A DNA stretch of 42,098 bases from Paracoccaceae bacterium (GTDB lineage: Bacteria; Pseudomonadota; Alphaproteobacteria; Rhodobacterales; Rhodobacteraceae). Shown piece by piece: positions 1 through 7,957 of the stretch (the stretch's first letter is position 1; every line of letters starts with the position of its first letter). The stretch lies in assembly GCA_007134865.1 (NCBI GenBank), contig SLJW01000015.1:1-42098 (forward strand). Direction: 5' to 3'. A program made the translations under genes and the position numbers. The notes below the pieces were generated by a model. That model did no database searches and was not told the DNA's origin. It saw nothing but the letters and a program-made list of their open reading frames with translations.

Positions 1-273
1 GCGCATGATGTGTGCTGCGAGACTGTGAACAAGGTCTATGAGGGCCGCCCCAATATCGTCGATCTGATGAAATCAGGCGAGATTGTCATGGTGCTCAACA
101 CCACCGAGGGCGCGCAGGCCATCGAGGACAGCCGCGAAATCCGGGCGGTCGCGCTCTACGACAAGATCCCCTATTTCACCACGGCTGCAGGCAGTCATGC
201 CGCTGTGGAAGCGATCAAGGCGCGTGAGGAAGGCGAGATCGGCGTGCGCGCACTGCAGCACCCGGTCGGGTGA
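1..273 (+). CDS. carB: Carbamoyl-phosphate synthase large subunit, C-terminal fragment
   Basis: The reading frame is open from the first base and ends with TGA at 271-273, so this is the 3' end of a longer gene cut by the window edge. The roughly 90 residues match the MGS-like allosteric domain that closes the carbamoyl-phosphate synthase large chain: VNKVYEGRPNIVD, then IVMVLNTTEG, then a conserved REIRAVAL and IPYFTT segment. That enzyme makes carbamoyl phosphate from glutamine-derived ammonia, bicarbonate and ATP for pyrimidine and arginine synthesis, and this domain binds effectors such as UMP and ornithine. It converges on the next gene with only 9 bases between the stops. Apparent ATG codons inside the fragment are internal. 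An unrelated MGS-domain protein is the only alternative and is much less likely given the wording of the C-terminus. Confidence 0.9.
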   Translation, partial: AHDVCCETVNKVYEGRPNIVDLMKSGEIVMVLNTTEGAQAIEDSREIRAVALYDKIPYFTTAAGSHAAVEAIKAREEGEIGVRALQHPVG

Positions 274-282
274 GCATGCACT

Positions 283-1938
283 TCAACGGATGACGGGCAG
301 GCCGCTCGGCACGCGCTCTGGCACACCCATGCGCCCTTCCTGAGCTGTCTCGTCGGTGAGTGCTTCAAGAAAAGAGAGCAGAAAGCCGATTTCATCCGCG
401 TCAAGGATCACAAGCGGGCGTAGCGCCATGGACCGCGCTGCCGCGGCACGAATCTGTGCGATGAGTTTCTCATTGCCGAGCATATCGTAATCATCGAAAT
501 CGGCTCCCAACTCCGGCAAGATGGTCTGTGGTTCATAGGTGTCTAGTCCCGACACGGGGTCGAGGTGGTGGTCGAGAAAATCGCGCAGGTCAGAGAACGC
601 GCCCGAATGCCCCCACGGTCCGGTCTGGGTCACATTGCGCAGCATGGGTGTACGGAAGGCGTAGGCATCGGCCTCGTCCCCGGTGACAAACGCCCGGCCG
701 ATATCCATGGTATAGCCTTCGTCATCGCGTTGCTTGCCCGGCCCGATAGGCGGCATGCCCATGGCATGAAAATCCTGGTCCGTCATCAGCGGGCCCGAAT
801 GGCATGCGGCACAGCCAGCCTGGCCATAGAAGAGCCGCATACCCTCGCCTGCTTCGGAGGGCAACGCGGCTTCCTCGCGCAAATAACGGTCGAAGGGGGA
901 GTCTATTGCGCGGAACTCCCATTCCATGAAGGCGGCCAGCGCGTTGGCGATCTCATCCATTCCTACAGATGCTGCACGACCGCGATAGACATTGAACGCC
1001 GCACGATACTCCGCGATCGCATCCACCCGCGCGGCCAGCAGCCCCCAGACCCCGTCATCGCCATGGAAATGCTCAGCCGCAACAGCATCGGCAATCCGGT
1101 TCTCGCCCGAACGACCTGCCATTTCCTCGGGCGAGGTCGGCGGGAACAGAGCCTGCACGGCCAGCACGGAATCGAAGGACATGTAGTCGAGTGGCCCCTG
1201 CGGCGTCAGAAAGCCAGCCGGATTGGCCGGATCGACCTCGACCCGGCCATCGTGAAACATGACCCGCAACTCGCGCGCCCCAAGATTCCAAAGCGCAGGC
1301 GCATTGCGTGGGATGCGCCTGCTTGCGGCCAGTGGCCCATCGGCTTGTCGTTCGGGGCCGAGCCCTGTCGCTCCAGTTCCCAAACCAAGCGACACCCCGT
1401 CACCCGAGCCCAGTTGTGGGTGATGGCACGTCGCGCAGGAAATATCCTTGTTGCCTGACAGGATCGGGTCGAAGAACAGAAGTTGGCCAATCTGCGCAAG
1501 TTCCTGATCAAGAGCTCGGAAACTGGTCTCGTCCAGCGGGTCGGGAAGGGCGAATGACGCGGTGTCGTGGCTGCTTGGGACAGGTTGCGGGCGTAGTGCC
1601 ACCGGAACCGGCCGCGTCTGCGGACGTAGCGAGCGACGCGGGGCAGGGGCCACGCGCGTCTGGACCACCGCCGGTGTTGGAACTGCTGCCTCTGGCATGG
1701 CAGCAGGCGATCCAGGCATCGCAACACCGAGTTGAGGGGAAGGTGCAAGGAACACATCCTCGAGCAAAGCGCGTGCCTGCGGGTCACCGGCGCGCTCCAT
1801 TTGCCGGAGCGCCATGAAGGCCTGGTAAAAATCCCCCTGCTCCATGGCGCTGTAGCTGTGGTTCAGTGTCTGGGCGTGGATCGGGATGACGCTTGTGGCA
1901 AGCGTGAACAGGACGCAGGGAATTGACCAATGACGCAT
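283..1938 (-). CDS. Di-heme cytochrome c peroxidase-family protein (CcP/MauG-like)
   Basis: This is a predicted periplasmic c-type cytochrome of about 551 residues. Two heme-binding motifs are visible, CATCH near residue 168 and CAACH near residue 376. They are followed by HAMGMP, which could supply a heme ligand, and by NVTQTGPWGHSGAF, typical of di-heme peroxidases. The family reduces peroxide with electrons from small cytochromes, or acts as MauG-type protein-modifying oxidases; the substrate cannot be told here. The N-terminus looks like a signal peptide ending near HAQ. It is followed by a short helical segment reminiscent of a Sel1 repeat (GDFYQAFMALRQMERAGD) and about 65 residues rich in Pro/Ala/Arg. 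This makes the protein much longer than the usual 330-400 residues. I chose ATG 1938 because the signal peptide starts cleanly there; GTG at 1947 is also possible. Confidence 0.85.
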   Translation of the reverse strand: MRHWSIPCVLFTLATSVIPIHAQTLNHSYSAMEQGDFYQAFMALRQMERAGDPQARALLEDVFLAPSPQLGVAMPGSPAAMPEAAVPTPAVVQTRVAPAPRRSLRPQTRPVPVALRPQPVPSSHDTASFALPDPLDETSFRALDQELAQIGQLLFFDPILSGNKDISCATCHHPQLGSGDGVSLGLGTGATGLGPERQADGPLAASRRIPRNAPALWNLGARELRVMFHDGRVEVDPANPAGFLTPQGPLDYMSFDSVLAVQALFPPTSPEEMAGRSGENRIADAVAAEHFHGDDGVWGLLAARVDAIAEYRAAFNVYRGRAASVGMDEIANALAAFMEWEFRAIDSPFDRYLREEAALPSEAGEGMRLFYGQAGCAACHSGPLMTDQDFHAMGMPPIGPGKQRDDEGYTMDIGRAFVTGDEADAYAFRTPMLRNVTQTGPWGHSGAFSDLRDFLDHHLDPVSGLDTYEPQTILPELGADFDDYDMLGNEKLIAQIRAAAARSMALRPLVILDADEIGFLLSFLEALTDETAQEGRMGVPERVPSGLPVIR

Positions 1939-2244
1939 GGGGCGCACCCGAGAGAATCGCTATTACGTTAACAATTTCGTGATCTTACGCCGCGCAGGGC
2001 TGTGGATAAAGAGGTTTCTTGAATTCGGATTTGTCAATTGGACCGCGCTTTCAGCCTGGAAGGACAGGCTATCACACGGGCGCCAGATTGGCCGAGGGGT
2101 CTCGAAATCGCGTTGATCATATGGCTAAGCCTCCGGTTTCATGCGCGTAGTGTGCCGCCAGAGGCTTTGTGCCGCAGCCCGACTCTCTCGTCATCAGCCA
2201 CCTGTTGCGATAGGCGAAAAGGATAACCAGTACAGGAGCATTGA
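1939..2244. other. Intergenic region between divergent peroxidase and FAD oxidoreductase genes
   Basis: This 306-base gap must hold the control regions of both divergent genes. The left part is relatively AT-rich, with a GTTAAC palindrome around 1966. A TTGACA-like hexamer on the minus strand at 2032-2037 could be a -35 for the peroxidase gene, but no convincing -10 sits at the right distance. An AGGAG ribosome-binding site at 2234-2238 serves the downstream TTG start. I see no gene or RNA here. Confidence 0.4.
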
Positions 2245-3351
2245 TTGTCCGAAGCGCGCGATCTTGTCCTCATCGGTGGTGGCCACACCCATGCACTGCT
2301 GTTGCATGCACTGGCGACTCGTCCATTGCCTGCGGTGCAGTTAACTCTGATCAATCCTGACCCGACTGCGCCCTATACCGGCATGCTGCCGGGGTTTATC
2401 GCAGGGCATTATGGCCGGGAGGAGCTGGAGATAGACCTGGTGCAATTGGCTGATCGCGCAAAAGCGCATCTGATCTTGGGTCGGGCAGAGGGGCTGGACC
2501 GTGACAGGCGTCTGATTCAACTGAAAGGCCAACCCCCGATCCGCTACGATCTGGCCTCGCTTGATATCGGGATAACCTCGGGCTTGCCCGATATCCCGGG
2601 CTATGCGGAACATGCGGTCTCGGCAAAGCCGCTCGGTGCCTATGCTCGCGCATGGGAGCGGTTTCTGGCAGCCCTCGCGGCAGGGGACGCCGCACCGAAA
2701 GTCGCCATCATCGGCGGCGGGGTTGCCGGGGTCGAGTTGGCGCTAGCCATGGCCCACCGCTTGCGGGAAAGGGCGCCCGAGATCACGGTGATCGAACGCG
2801 GGCGGCTTTTACCCCATATCGGGCGCCGCGCACGCGCTCGGTTGGTAGCGCATCTGAAGCGCATGAGGGTGCACTGGCACGAACAAGCGCAAGTGGCCAA
2901 AGTGAGTGCGGCGGCTCTGCGGCTTGCGGATGGACAAGAAATTGCCACAAGCCTCGTGCTGGGTGCCGCCGGTTCGCGCCCTCAGGAATGGCTGCAAGGC
3001 ACGGGCCTCGAGCTTGCGGCCGGTTTCATAACAGTGGATGAGCATCTGCGGACGGTCAGCGATCCGAACGTGTTCGCCGTCGGCGATTGTGCCCATATCG
3101 CCCATGCGCCACGCCCGAAAGCGGGCGTGCATGCGGTTCGGCAAGCTCCTTATCTACTTGCGAATTTGCGTGCCGCGCTAGGCGCTGGCGCATGGCGCCC
3201 TTATCAACCGCAGCGCGATTACCTCAAGCTCGTCTCGCTAGGTGATCAATCGGCTTTGGGCGAAAAATGGGGCCTCACGCTGGAGGGCCGCTGGCTATGG
3301 TATTTGAAAGACCGGATCGATGCCCGTTTCATGGGGCAGTTTCGTACCTGA
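2245..3351 (+). CDS. FAD/NAD-dependent oxidoreductase, SelD-fusion type without the SelD part
   Basis: A two-dinucleotide-binding flavoprotein of 368 residues. The N-terminal FAD motif LVLIGGGHTHA is followed by a second Rossmann motif, VAIIGGGVAGVELA, near residue 152, and by the FAD-contacting VFAVGDCAHI near residue 273. HTHALLLHAL and YTGMLPGFIAGHY are typical of NDH-2-like proteins that, in many proteobacteria, form the N-terminal half of a fusion with selenide, water dikinase (SelD). Here the frame stops right after the WYLKDRIDARFM segment, where such fusions normally enter the kinase domain, and no SelD sequence follows. The start is TTG at 2245, six bases after AGGAG; the family N-terminus (LVLIGGGH) begins immediately. 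The electron acceptor and role are unknown; a quinone-type NADH oxidoreductase activity is an inference. Confidence 0.8.
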   Translation: MSEARDLVLIGGGHTHALLLHALATRPLPAVQLTLINPDPTAPYTGMLPGFIAGHYGREELEIDLVQLADRAKAHLILGRAEGLDRDRRLIQLKGQPPIRYDLASLDIGITSGLPDIPGYAEHAVSAKPLGAYARAWERFLAALAAGDAAPKVAIIGGGVAGVELALAMAHRLRERAPEITVIERGRLLPHIGRRARARLVAHLKRMRVHWHEQAQVAKVSAAALRLADGQEIATSLVLGAAGSRPQEWLQGTGLELAAGFITVDEHLRTVSDPNVFAVGDCAHIAHAPRPKAGVHAVRQAPYLLANLRAALGAGAWRPYQPQRDYLKLVSLGDQSALGEKWGLTLEGRWLWYLKDRIDARFMGQFRT

Positions 3352-3705
3352 GCGCCATTATGACGACATACCAACCGAGGGGTCAGAGGCCCGCGTCGTT
3401 TGCGAAGACTGACGTTCTTTACCAAGCCAACTACTGCGTGCGCGGCAGGCTTGGTTCTGCGGCCGAGGACGCTTCCTCGTGATTTCCGTGTGCTGACATG
3501 ATCCTGGTTGTGACACGGCCCGTCGTTGACACCAAGCGCCATGGTTGCAGCAACTCCGACCACGCACCATGCTCCTGTGCCAAAGCGAAAAGGTCAGAGC
3601 GGCCAGCTTACAGACTGACGCGAGGGCGGGAAAAATCACGACCCATACGGAACGCGAGCGGACAATCGATCCGATGCTATCAGCAAGGCCTCCGACATTC
3701 CCGGT
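3352..3705. other. 354-base stretch with no recognisable gene
   Basis: No frame on either strand has plausible coding character, and the short open frames match no family I know. One structure stands out: ACCAAGCC at 3421-3428 is perfectly repeated in inverted form as GGCTTGGT at 3448-3455, with an inner TGC/GCA pairing. It could be a terminator for the preceding gene, although no T-run follows. Base use is less biased than in the neighbouring genes, which would suit decayed DNA, but no parent sequence can be named. Confidence 0.35.
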
Positions 3706-4551
3706 TCAACCCGTCATCCTTGTCTTGAGATGCGAGACCTTCCAAGGCTCCTGTGTCGCAGGTGCACCGAAGAAATAACCTTGCAGACAATCCACACCCA
3801 TATCGACCAACAGACGTGCATCCTCGGCTGTCTCTACCGATTCGGCGACAGTGAACATGTCGAAATGCCGGGCGATCAGGACCAGGGCCTGCGCGAGGAT
3901 CTGGTTGTCAGGGTTATTCGCAATGTCGGAAATGAAGCTACCGTCGATCTTGACGATGTCGAAATAGAAATCCTTCAGGTACCGGAACGCCGTGTAACCC
4001 GCGCCAAAATCATCCAACGCGAAGCAGATGCCGCGCTCCTGCATGTCCTGCATGAAGACTGTGACCAGATCCGGCATGAGCATGGCTGAGGATTCAGTGA
4101 TCTCGAGGATCAGGCGTTCGCCGATATCGGGGGCATTGCGCAGCCCGCGTTCCAATGTTGCCAACCATTCAGGATAGCCGATCGAGCGCGCCGACATGTT
4201 AATCGAGACCCGGATCGAGGGCTCGTTGGCGAGCGTTGCGAGACCCATTTCCAACGCAAGGCAATCGATCCGGCGCCCAAGTTCATTGGTTTCGACGGCA
4301 TCCATGAAGTCGATTGCCGGGATCACTCTGCCAGTGTGGTCGATAATGCGGATCAGTCCTTCGTAGAAGGCGGCGCGCTTTGGCATGCGGGCCTGTACAA
4401 CCGGCTGAAAGGCGAGAATGCTCCGGCGCTGATCCAGCGCATCTCTGACAAGCGCCAGAGTGGCACGACGCTGTTCTTCCGCTGCAGCCGACAGGGGCGA
4501 AGAAAACACGATATCCTCCGGATAGCGGCTATGCGGGATGTGATGTGACAT
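3706..4551 (-). CDS. EAL-domain cyclic-di-GMP phosphodiesterase, stand-alone
   Basis: A 281-residue protein that is essentially one EAL domain (about residues 35-275) with a short N-terminal tail and no GGDEF, PAS or membrane segment. The signature residues appear present: YEGLIRI (the EAL glutamate, in an EGL variant), the Asn in SINMSA, the Glu in LEITES, DDFGAGYT, the Lys in VKIDG, the Glu in AESVET, and QGYFFG at the end. The enzyme should therefore be able to hydrolyse cyclic di-GMP to pGpG in the cytoplasm, lowering the signal that favours surface life. The start ATG at 4551 has a GGAG at a good distance. It is transcribed divergently from argH. The target pathway is not visible from the context. 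Confidence 0.88.
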   Translation of the reverse strand: MSHHIPHSRYPEDIVFSSPLSAAAEEQRRATLALVRDALDQRRSILAFQPVVQARMPKRAAFYEGLIRIIDHTGRVIPAIDFMDAVETNELGRRIDCLALEMGLATLANEPSIRVSINMSARSIGYPEWLATLERGLRNAPDIGERLILEITESSAMLMPDLVTVFMQDMQERGICFALDDFGAGYTAFRYLKDFYFDIVKIDGSFISDIANNPDNQILAQALVLIARHFDMFTVAESVETAEDARLLVDMGVDCLQGYFFGAPATQEPWKVSHLKTRMTG

Positions 4552-4667
4552 GCGTGTCTCCGTCCGTTTGGAGCACCTTGGCGCACCAGGTTTAATCGGG
4601 AGTTAAAGAGCATCGGTTGAATAAAATACGCGACATATTTCCGACACCCGCGGGCATGCTGGGTCGA

Positions 4668-4696
4668 TTGCACTTGCGCCCGGGCTTGCGTATAGC
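4668..4696 (+). promoter_or_regulatory. Candidate sigma-70-type promoter of the argH operon
   Basis: TTGCAC at 4668-4673 and TATAGC at 4691-4696 are separated by exactly 17 bases and lie 35 bases upstream of the argH start. Spacing and hexamers fit a housekeeping promoter. No arginine-repressor site is evident. The call rests on consensus only. Confidence 0.45.
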
Positions 4697-4731
4697 CGCC
4701 CGGTATCGAACCAATGCGAGAGGGCCGCGCC

Positions 4732-6123
4732 ATGAGCAAGACATCCGCGAATTCGATGTGGGGCGGACGGTTCAGCGCTGGGCCCGATGCGATCATGGAG
4801 GCGATCAATGCCTCGATCGGGTTCGACCAGCGCCTTGCGCCGCAGGACATTACTGGCTCGCGCGCCCATGCCGCCATGCTGGCGGCTCGCGGCATCATCA
4901 CCCCTGAGGATGCCGCCGCAATTGACGCGGGTCTGGAGCAGGTGGCCGAGGAGATTGCGCGTGGCGATTTCGCCTTCTCGACCGCGCTTGAGGATATTCA
5001 CATGAATGTCGAGGCACGGCTGCGCGAGATCATCGGCACGCCTGCCGGGCGGCTGCACACTGCGCGTTCGCGCAACGATCAGGTCGCGCTCGATTTTCGG
5101 CTTTGGGTGCGTGAACAATGCGATGCGGCCATTGCGGGGCTGGAAGCTCTGATGCGGGCGTTCCTTGGGCAGGCCGAGGCCGGGGCCGACTGGGTTATGC
5201 CCGGCTTCACCCATCTGCAAACCGCCCAGCCGGTGACCTGGGGCCATCACATGCTCGCCTATGTCGAGATGTTCGCCCGCGACAAGAGCCGCTTCGAGGA
5301 TGCAAGGCGTCGGATGAATGAATGCCCCCTGGGCGCGGCGGCGCTTGCGGGGACCTCGTTCCCGATCGACCGGCATATGACCGCTGCGGCACTGGGGTTC
5401 GACCGGCCCACGGCGAACTCGCTCGATTCGGTCTCGGACCGCGATTTCGCGCTGGAGTTCCTCAGTGCCGCCGCCATCTGCGCCACCCATCTGTCGCGCT
5501 TTGCCGAAGAGCTGGTGATCTGGTCCTCGGCGCAGTTCCGTTTCGTGCGCATGTCGGACCGCTTCTCGACTGGCTCCTCCATCATGCCGCAAAAGCGCAA
5601 CCCCGATGCGGCAGAATTGCTGCGTGCGAAGCTGGGGCGCATACTGGGCGCGACGGTCGCGCTGTTCACCGTCATGAAAGGTCTGCCGCTCACCTATTCC
5701 AAGGACATGCAGGAAGACAAGGAGCAGGTCTTTGATGCCGCCGATAACTTGCTCTTGGGCCTCGCGGCGATGGAAGGGATGGTCCGCGACCTGACGGCCA
5801 ATCGCGAAGCGCTGGAAGCGGCCGCAAGCGCCGGGTTCTCTACGGCGACCGATCTGGCCGACTGGCTGGTGCGCGAGTTGGACCTGCCCTTCCGCGAGGC
5901 GCATCATGTCACGGGCGCGCTGGTGAAGCTGGCCGAGGACAAGGGCTGCGACCTTCCCGATCTTAGCCTCGCCGAGATGCAGAAAACCCATGGCCAAATC
6001 ACCGAGGCGGTCTATTCTGTGTTGGGCGTGCAAAATTCGGTGGCCAGTCGCACAAGTTACGGCGGGACAGCGCCTGCGAATGTCCGCGCGCGTGTTGAGC
6101 ATTGGAAAGAGGTCCTCGGATGA
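4732..6123 (+). CDS. argH: Argininosuccinate lyase
   Basis: Splits argininosuccinate into arginine and fumarate, the last step of arginine synthesis, as a cytoplasmic homotetramer. The 463-residue protein has the usual length. It begins with the family's MWGGRF segment, contains [15 protein letters not shown] and carries the fumarase/aspartase signature [12 protein letters not shown], whose Ser is in the mobile catalytic loop. I chose ATG 4732, preceded by AGAGGG at 7 bases, rather than the in-frame ATG at 4714, because family members start directly with a short Met-Ser segment before MWGGRF. Its stop overlaps the start of a small lipoprotein gene (ATGA), opening an operon that continues with a DUF2834 gene, lysA and probably a DUF4175 gene. 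Confidence 0.97.
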   Translation: MSKTSANSMWGGRFSAGPDAIMEAINASIGFDQRLAPQDITGSRAHAAMLAARGIITPEDAAAIDAGLEQVAEEIARGDFAFSTALEDIHMNVEARLREIIGTPAGRLHTARSRNDQVALDFRLWVREQCDAAIAGLEALMRAFLGQAEAGADWVMPGFTHLQTAQPVTWGHHMLAYVEMFARDKSRFEDARRRMNECPLGAAALAGTSFPIDRHMTAAALGFDRPTANSLDSVSDRDFALEFLSAAAICATHLSRFAEELVIWSSAQFRFVRMSDRFSTGSSIMPQKRNPDAAELLRAKLGRILGATVALFTVMKGLPLTYSKDMQEDKEQVFDAADNLLLGLAAMEGMVRDLTANREALEAAASAGFSTATDLADWLVRELDLPFREAHHVTGALVKLAEDKGCDLPDLSLAEMQKTHGQITEAVYSVLGVQNSVASRTSYGGTAPANVRARVEHWKEVLG

Positions 6124-6257
6124 GAGTTGCCCTGATCACCTTTGCCTTCCTGATGGCGGCCTGCGGCGCCGAAGCGCCACCGCGTCACTCCGAGACTGCG
6201 CCATCGGGTGTCTCGATCGGCGGCGAGGCCCGCATCGGCGTGCGGACAGAGCTATGA
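6120..6257 (+). CDS. Very small lipoprotein (LptM-like candidate)
   Basis: A 45-residue frame that starts inside the argH stop (ATGA overlap) and ends inside the start of the next gene (another 4-base overlap). This double coupling argues strongly that it is real. The N-terminus is a short lipoprotein signal, [15 protein letters not shown], with Cys15 as the likely lipid-bearing residue; the -3 residue is Met, a slightly unusual lipobox. The mature part is only about 30 residues and rich in Pro, Ala and Gly. Many proteobacteria keep a tiny lipoprotein next to lysA; in gammaproteobacteria that protein (YifL/LptM) helps mature the LptD lipopolysaccharide translocon. The position and size suggest a counterpart, but the sequence after the Cys ([10 protein letters not shown]) is only loosely similar, so the function is an inference. 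Confidence 0.65.
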   Translation: MRVALITFAFLMAACGAEAPPRHSETAPSGVSIGGEARIGVRTEL

Positions 6258-6577
6258 CTCCGCTCCGCCTCGTCTACCTCGCCCTCGCGATCTGGGGCAC
6301 GATCCATCCGATGTACTGGTTCATCACCTGGTTCATGGAGAATGAATGGTCGATCATGGCCATGGTGGACGCCTGGCATGTCAACGCGGCCACCTCGGGC
6401 CTCGTCTGGGATCTGACCATCGCCGCCGTCGCGCTCACGATCTTTATTCTCGCCGAATGCTGGCAGCGTCGTCGCTGGTTGGGCCTGCTGGCGATCCCGA
6501 CCATATATTGCATCGGTGTCTCATGCGGCCTGCCGCTCTATCTCTTCCTGCGCTCAAGCCCCTCGCAAACTACCTGA
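6254..6577 (+). CDS. DUF2834 family small membrane protein
   Basis: A 107-residue protein with three hydrophobic segments: about residues 4-20 (LVYLALAIWGTIHPMYW), 45-65 (LTIAAVALTIFILAECW) and 75-97 (LGLLAIPTIYCIGVSCG). The first segment with its conserved Pro/Tyr/Trp, followed by a loop containing WSIMAM and DAW, is characteristic of DUF2834, a family of integral membrane proteins with no assigned function. The start ATG at 6254 overlaps the stop of the small lipoprotein gene by four bases, so translation is probably coupled. It sits between argH and lysA. A longer in-frame extension upstream runs through argH in another frame and is not believable as protein. Confidence 0.8.
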   Translation: MTPLRLVYLALAIWGTIHPMYWFITWFMENEWSIMAMVDAWHVNAATSGLVWDLTIAAVALTIFILAECWQRRRWLGLLAIPTIYCIGVSCGLPLYLFLRSSPSQTT

Positions 6578-6657
6578 TTTCATCTTGCCCTGAATACTCC
6601 TGCCGGAGGCATCTGCCCTCGCGCCCTGGCCCGCCGCATGACCCGAAAGCGCCCCTG

Positions 6658-7923
6658 ATGGACCATTTCCTCTACCGCGATGGCATCCTGCATGCCGAAG
6701 ACGTGCCTCTGCCGGAGATCGCGGCCGAGGTCGGCACGCCCTTCTACTGCTATTCGACGGCCACACTGACCCGCCATTACCGATTGTTCGAAGAGGCGCT
6801 TGCCGGGCTCGATCATATGGTCTGCTATTCGGTCAAGTCGCTCTCCAATCAGGCGATCCTACGCACTCTGGCAGGACTTGGTGCGGGGATGGACGTGGTC
6901 TCGGGCGGCGAATACCGGCGCGCGGTGGCTGCCGGGGTGCCGGGCGAGAAGATCGTCTTTTCCGGAGTCGGCAAGACGCGTGAGGAAATGGGATTTGCGC
7001 TGGCCCATGGCATCCGCCAGTTCAATGTCGAGTCTGATGTGGAACTCTTGGCGCTCTCTGAAGTTGCCAGCACCATGGGCAAAACCGCGCCGATCACGCT
7101 CCGCGTCAACCCCGATGTCGATGCGAAAACCCACGAGAAGATCGCCACGGGCCGCAAGGAGGACAAGTTCGGCATCCCCATCTCACGCGCGCGCGAGATT
7201 TATGCGCAGGCTGCGCGCCTACCCGGTATCGAGGTGTTCGGGGTAGATGTGCATATCGGAAGCCAGCTCACTGACCTTGCGCCATTCGAAGCCGCCTTCA
7301 CCAAGATCGCTGATCTGACCCGCAGCTTGCGGGCAGACGGGCATGATATTCGGCGTGTCGATCTGGGTGGCGGACTTGGCATTCCCTATACCACCTCAAA
7401 TGAGACCCCGCCCCTGCCGCTGGACTATGGCGCGATGATTCATCGCGTTTTCGGGGGACTCGATGTCGAGGTCGAAATCGAGCCGGGGCGGCTGATCGCG
7501 GGGAATGCAGGCATACTGGTCGCGCAGGTCATCTATCTCAAGGAGGGCGAAGGGCGCGATTTCCTGATCCTCGATGCGGCGATGAACGACTTGATCCGCC
7601 CTGCAATGTATGGCGCGCATCACGATATCGTGCCAGTGACCGAGGCTCCGGCGGCCATCGACCAGCGCCCGGTCGATATCGTCGGTCCGGTCTGCGAATC
7701 GGGCGATACCTTCGCGAAACAGCGCCCGATGCCGCCGCTGGCAGCGGGTGATCTGGTCGCTTTCCGCTCGGCGGGTGCTTACGGCGCAGTCATGTCGTCC
7801 GAATACAACACCCGCCCAATGATCCCCGAGGTTCTGGTGCATGAGGATCAATATGCTGTCATCCGCCCGCGCCCGAGCTTTGACGAGATCATAAACCGCG
7901 ATAGGTTGCCGGTGTGGCTGTAA
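6658..7923 (+). CDS. lysA: Diaminopimelate decarboxylase
   Basis: A PLP enzyme that decarboxylates meso-diaminopimelate to L-lysine, the last step of lysine synthesis. The 421-residue length is normal. Visible landmarks are the PLP lysine in VCYSVKSLSN (Lys60), the conserved histidine region VDVHIGSQL, the phosphate-binding GGGLGIPY, the EPGR motif and the CESGDTF segment that places the active-site Cys from the partner subunit. The start at 6658 gives the family N-terminus (MDHFLYRDG). It lies 80 bases after the DUF2834 gene and 34 bases before the DUF4175 gene in the same direction, so all are probably co-transcribed from the argH promoter. Confidence 0.97.
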   Translation: MDHFLYRDGILHAEDVPLPEIAAEVGTPFYCYSTATLTRHYRLFEEALAGLDHMVCYSVKSLSNQAILRTLAGLGAGMDVVSGGEYRRAVAAGVPGEKIVFSGVGKTREEMGFALAHGIRQFNVESDVELLALSEVASTMGKTAPITLRVNPDVDAKTHEKIATGRKEDKFGIPISRAREIYAQAARLPGIEVFGVDVHIGSQLTDLAPFEAAFTKIADLTRSLRADGHDIRRVDLGGGLGIPYTTSNETPPLPLDYGAMIHRVFGGLDVEVEIEPGRLIAGNAGILVAQVIYLKEGEGRDFLILDAAMNDLIRPAMYGAHHDIVPVTEAPAAIDQRPVDIVGPVCESGDTFAKQRPMPPLAAGDLVAFRSAGAYGAVMSSEYNTRPMIPEVLVHEDQYAVIRPRPSFDEIINRDRLPVWL

Positions 7924-7957
7924 GCAAAGCGCCCGACGGCGCCTGACCGGAGTTCGA

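Noticed and set aside
565-1458. Open frame of 297 codons opposite the peroxidase gene
   Set aside because: Both heme motifs and the signal peptide on the other strand show which frame is real; this one has no motif.
3349-3351. TGA at the end of the FAD oxidoreductase as a possible selenocysteine codon leading into SelD
   Set aside because: Reading through gives only three residues (Ala-Pro-Leu) before another TGA, and there is no SelD sequence downstream.
4603-6102. Long open frame (499 codons) on the minus strand across argH
   Set aside because: It mirrors argH in a GC-rich genome, is rich in Arg/Gly/His, has no known motif, and argH itself is certain.
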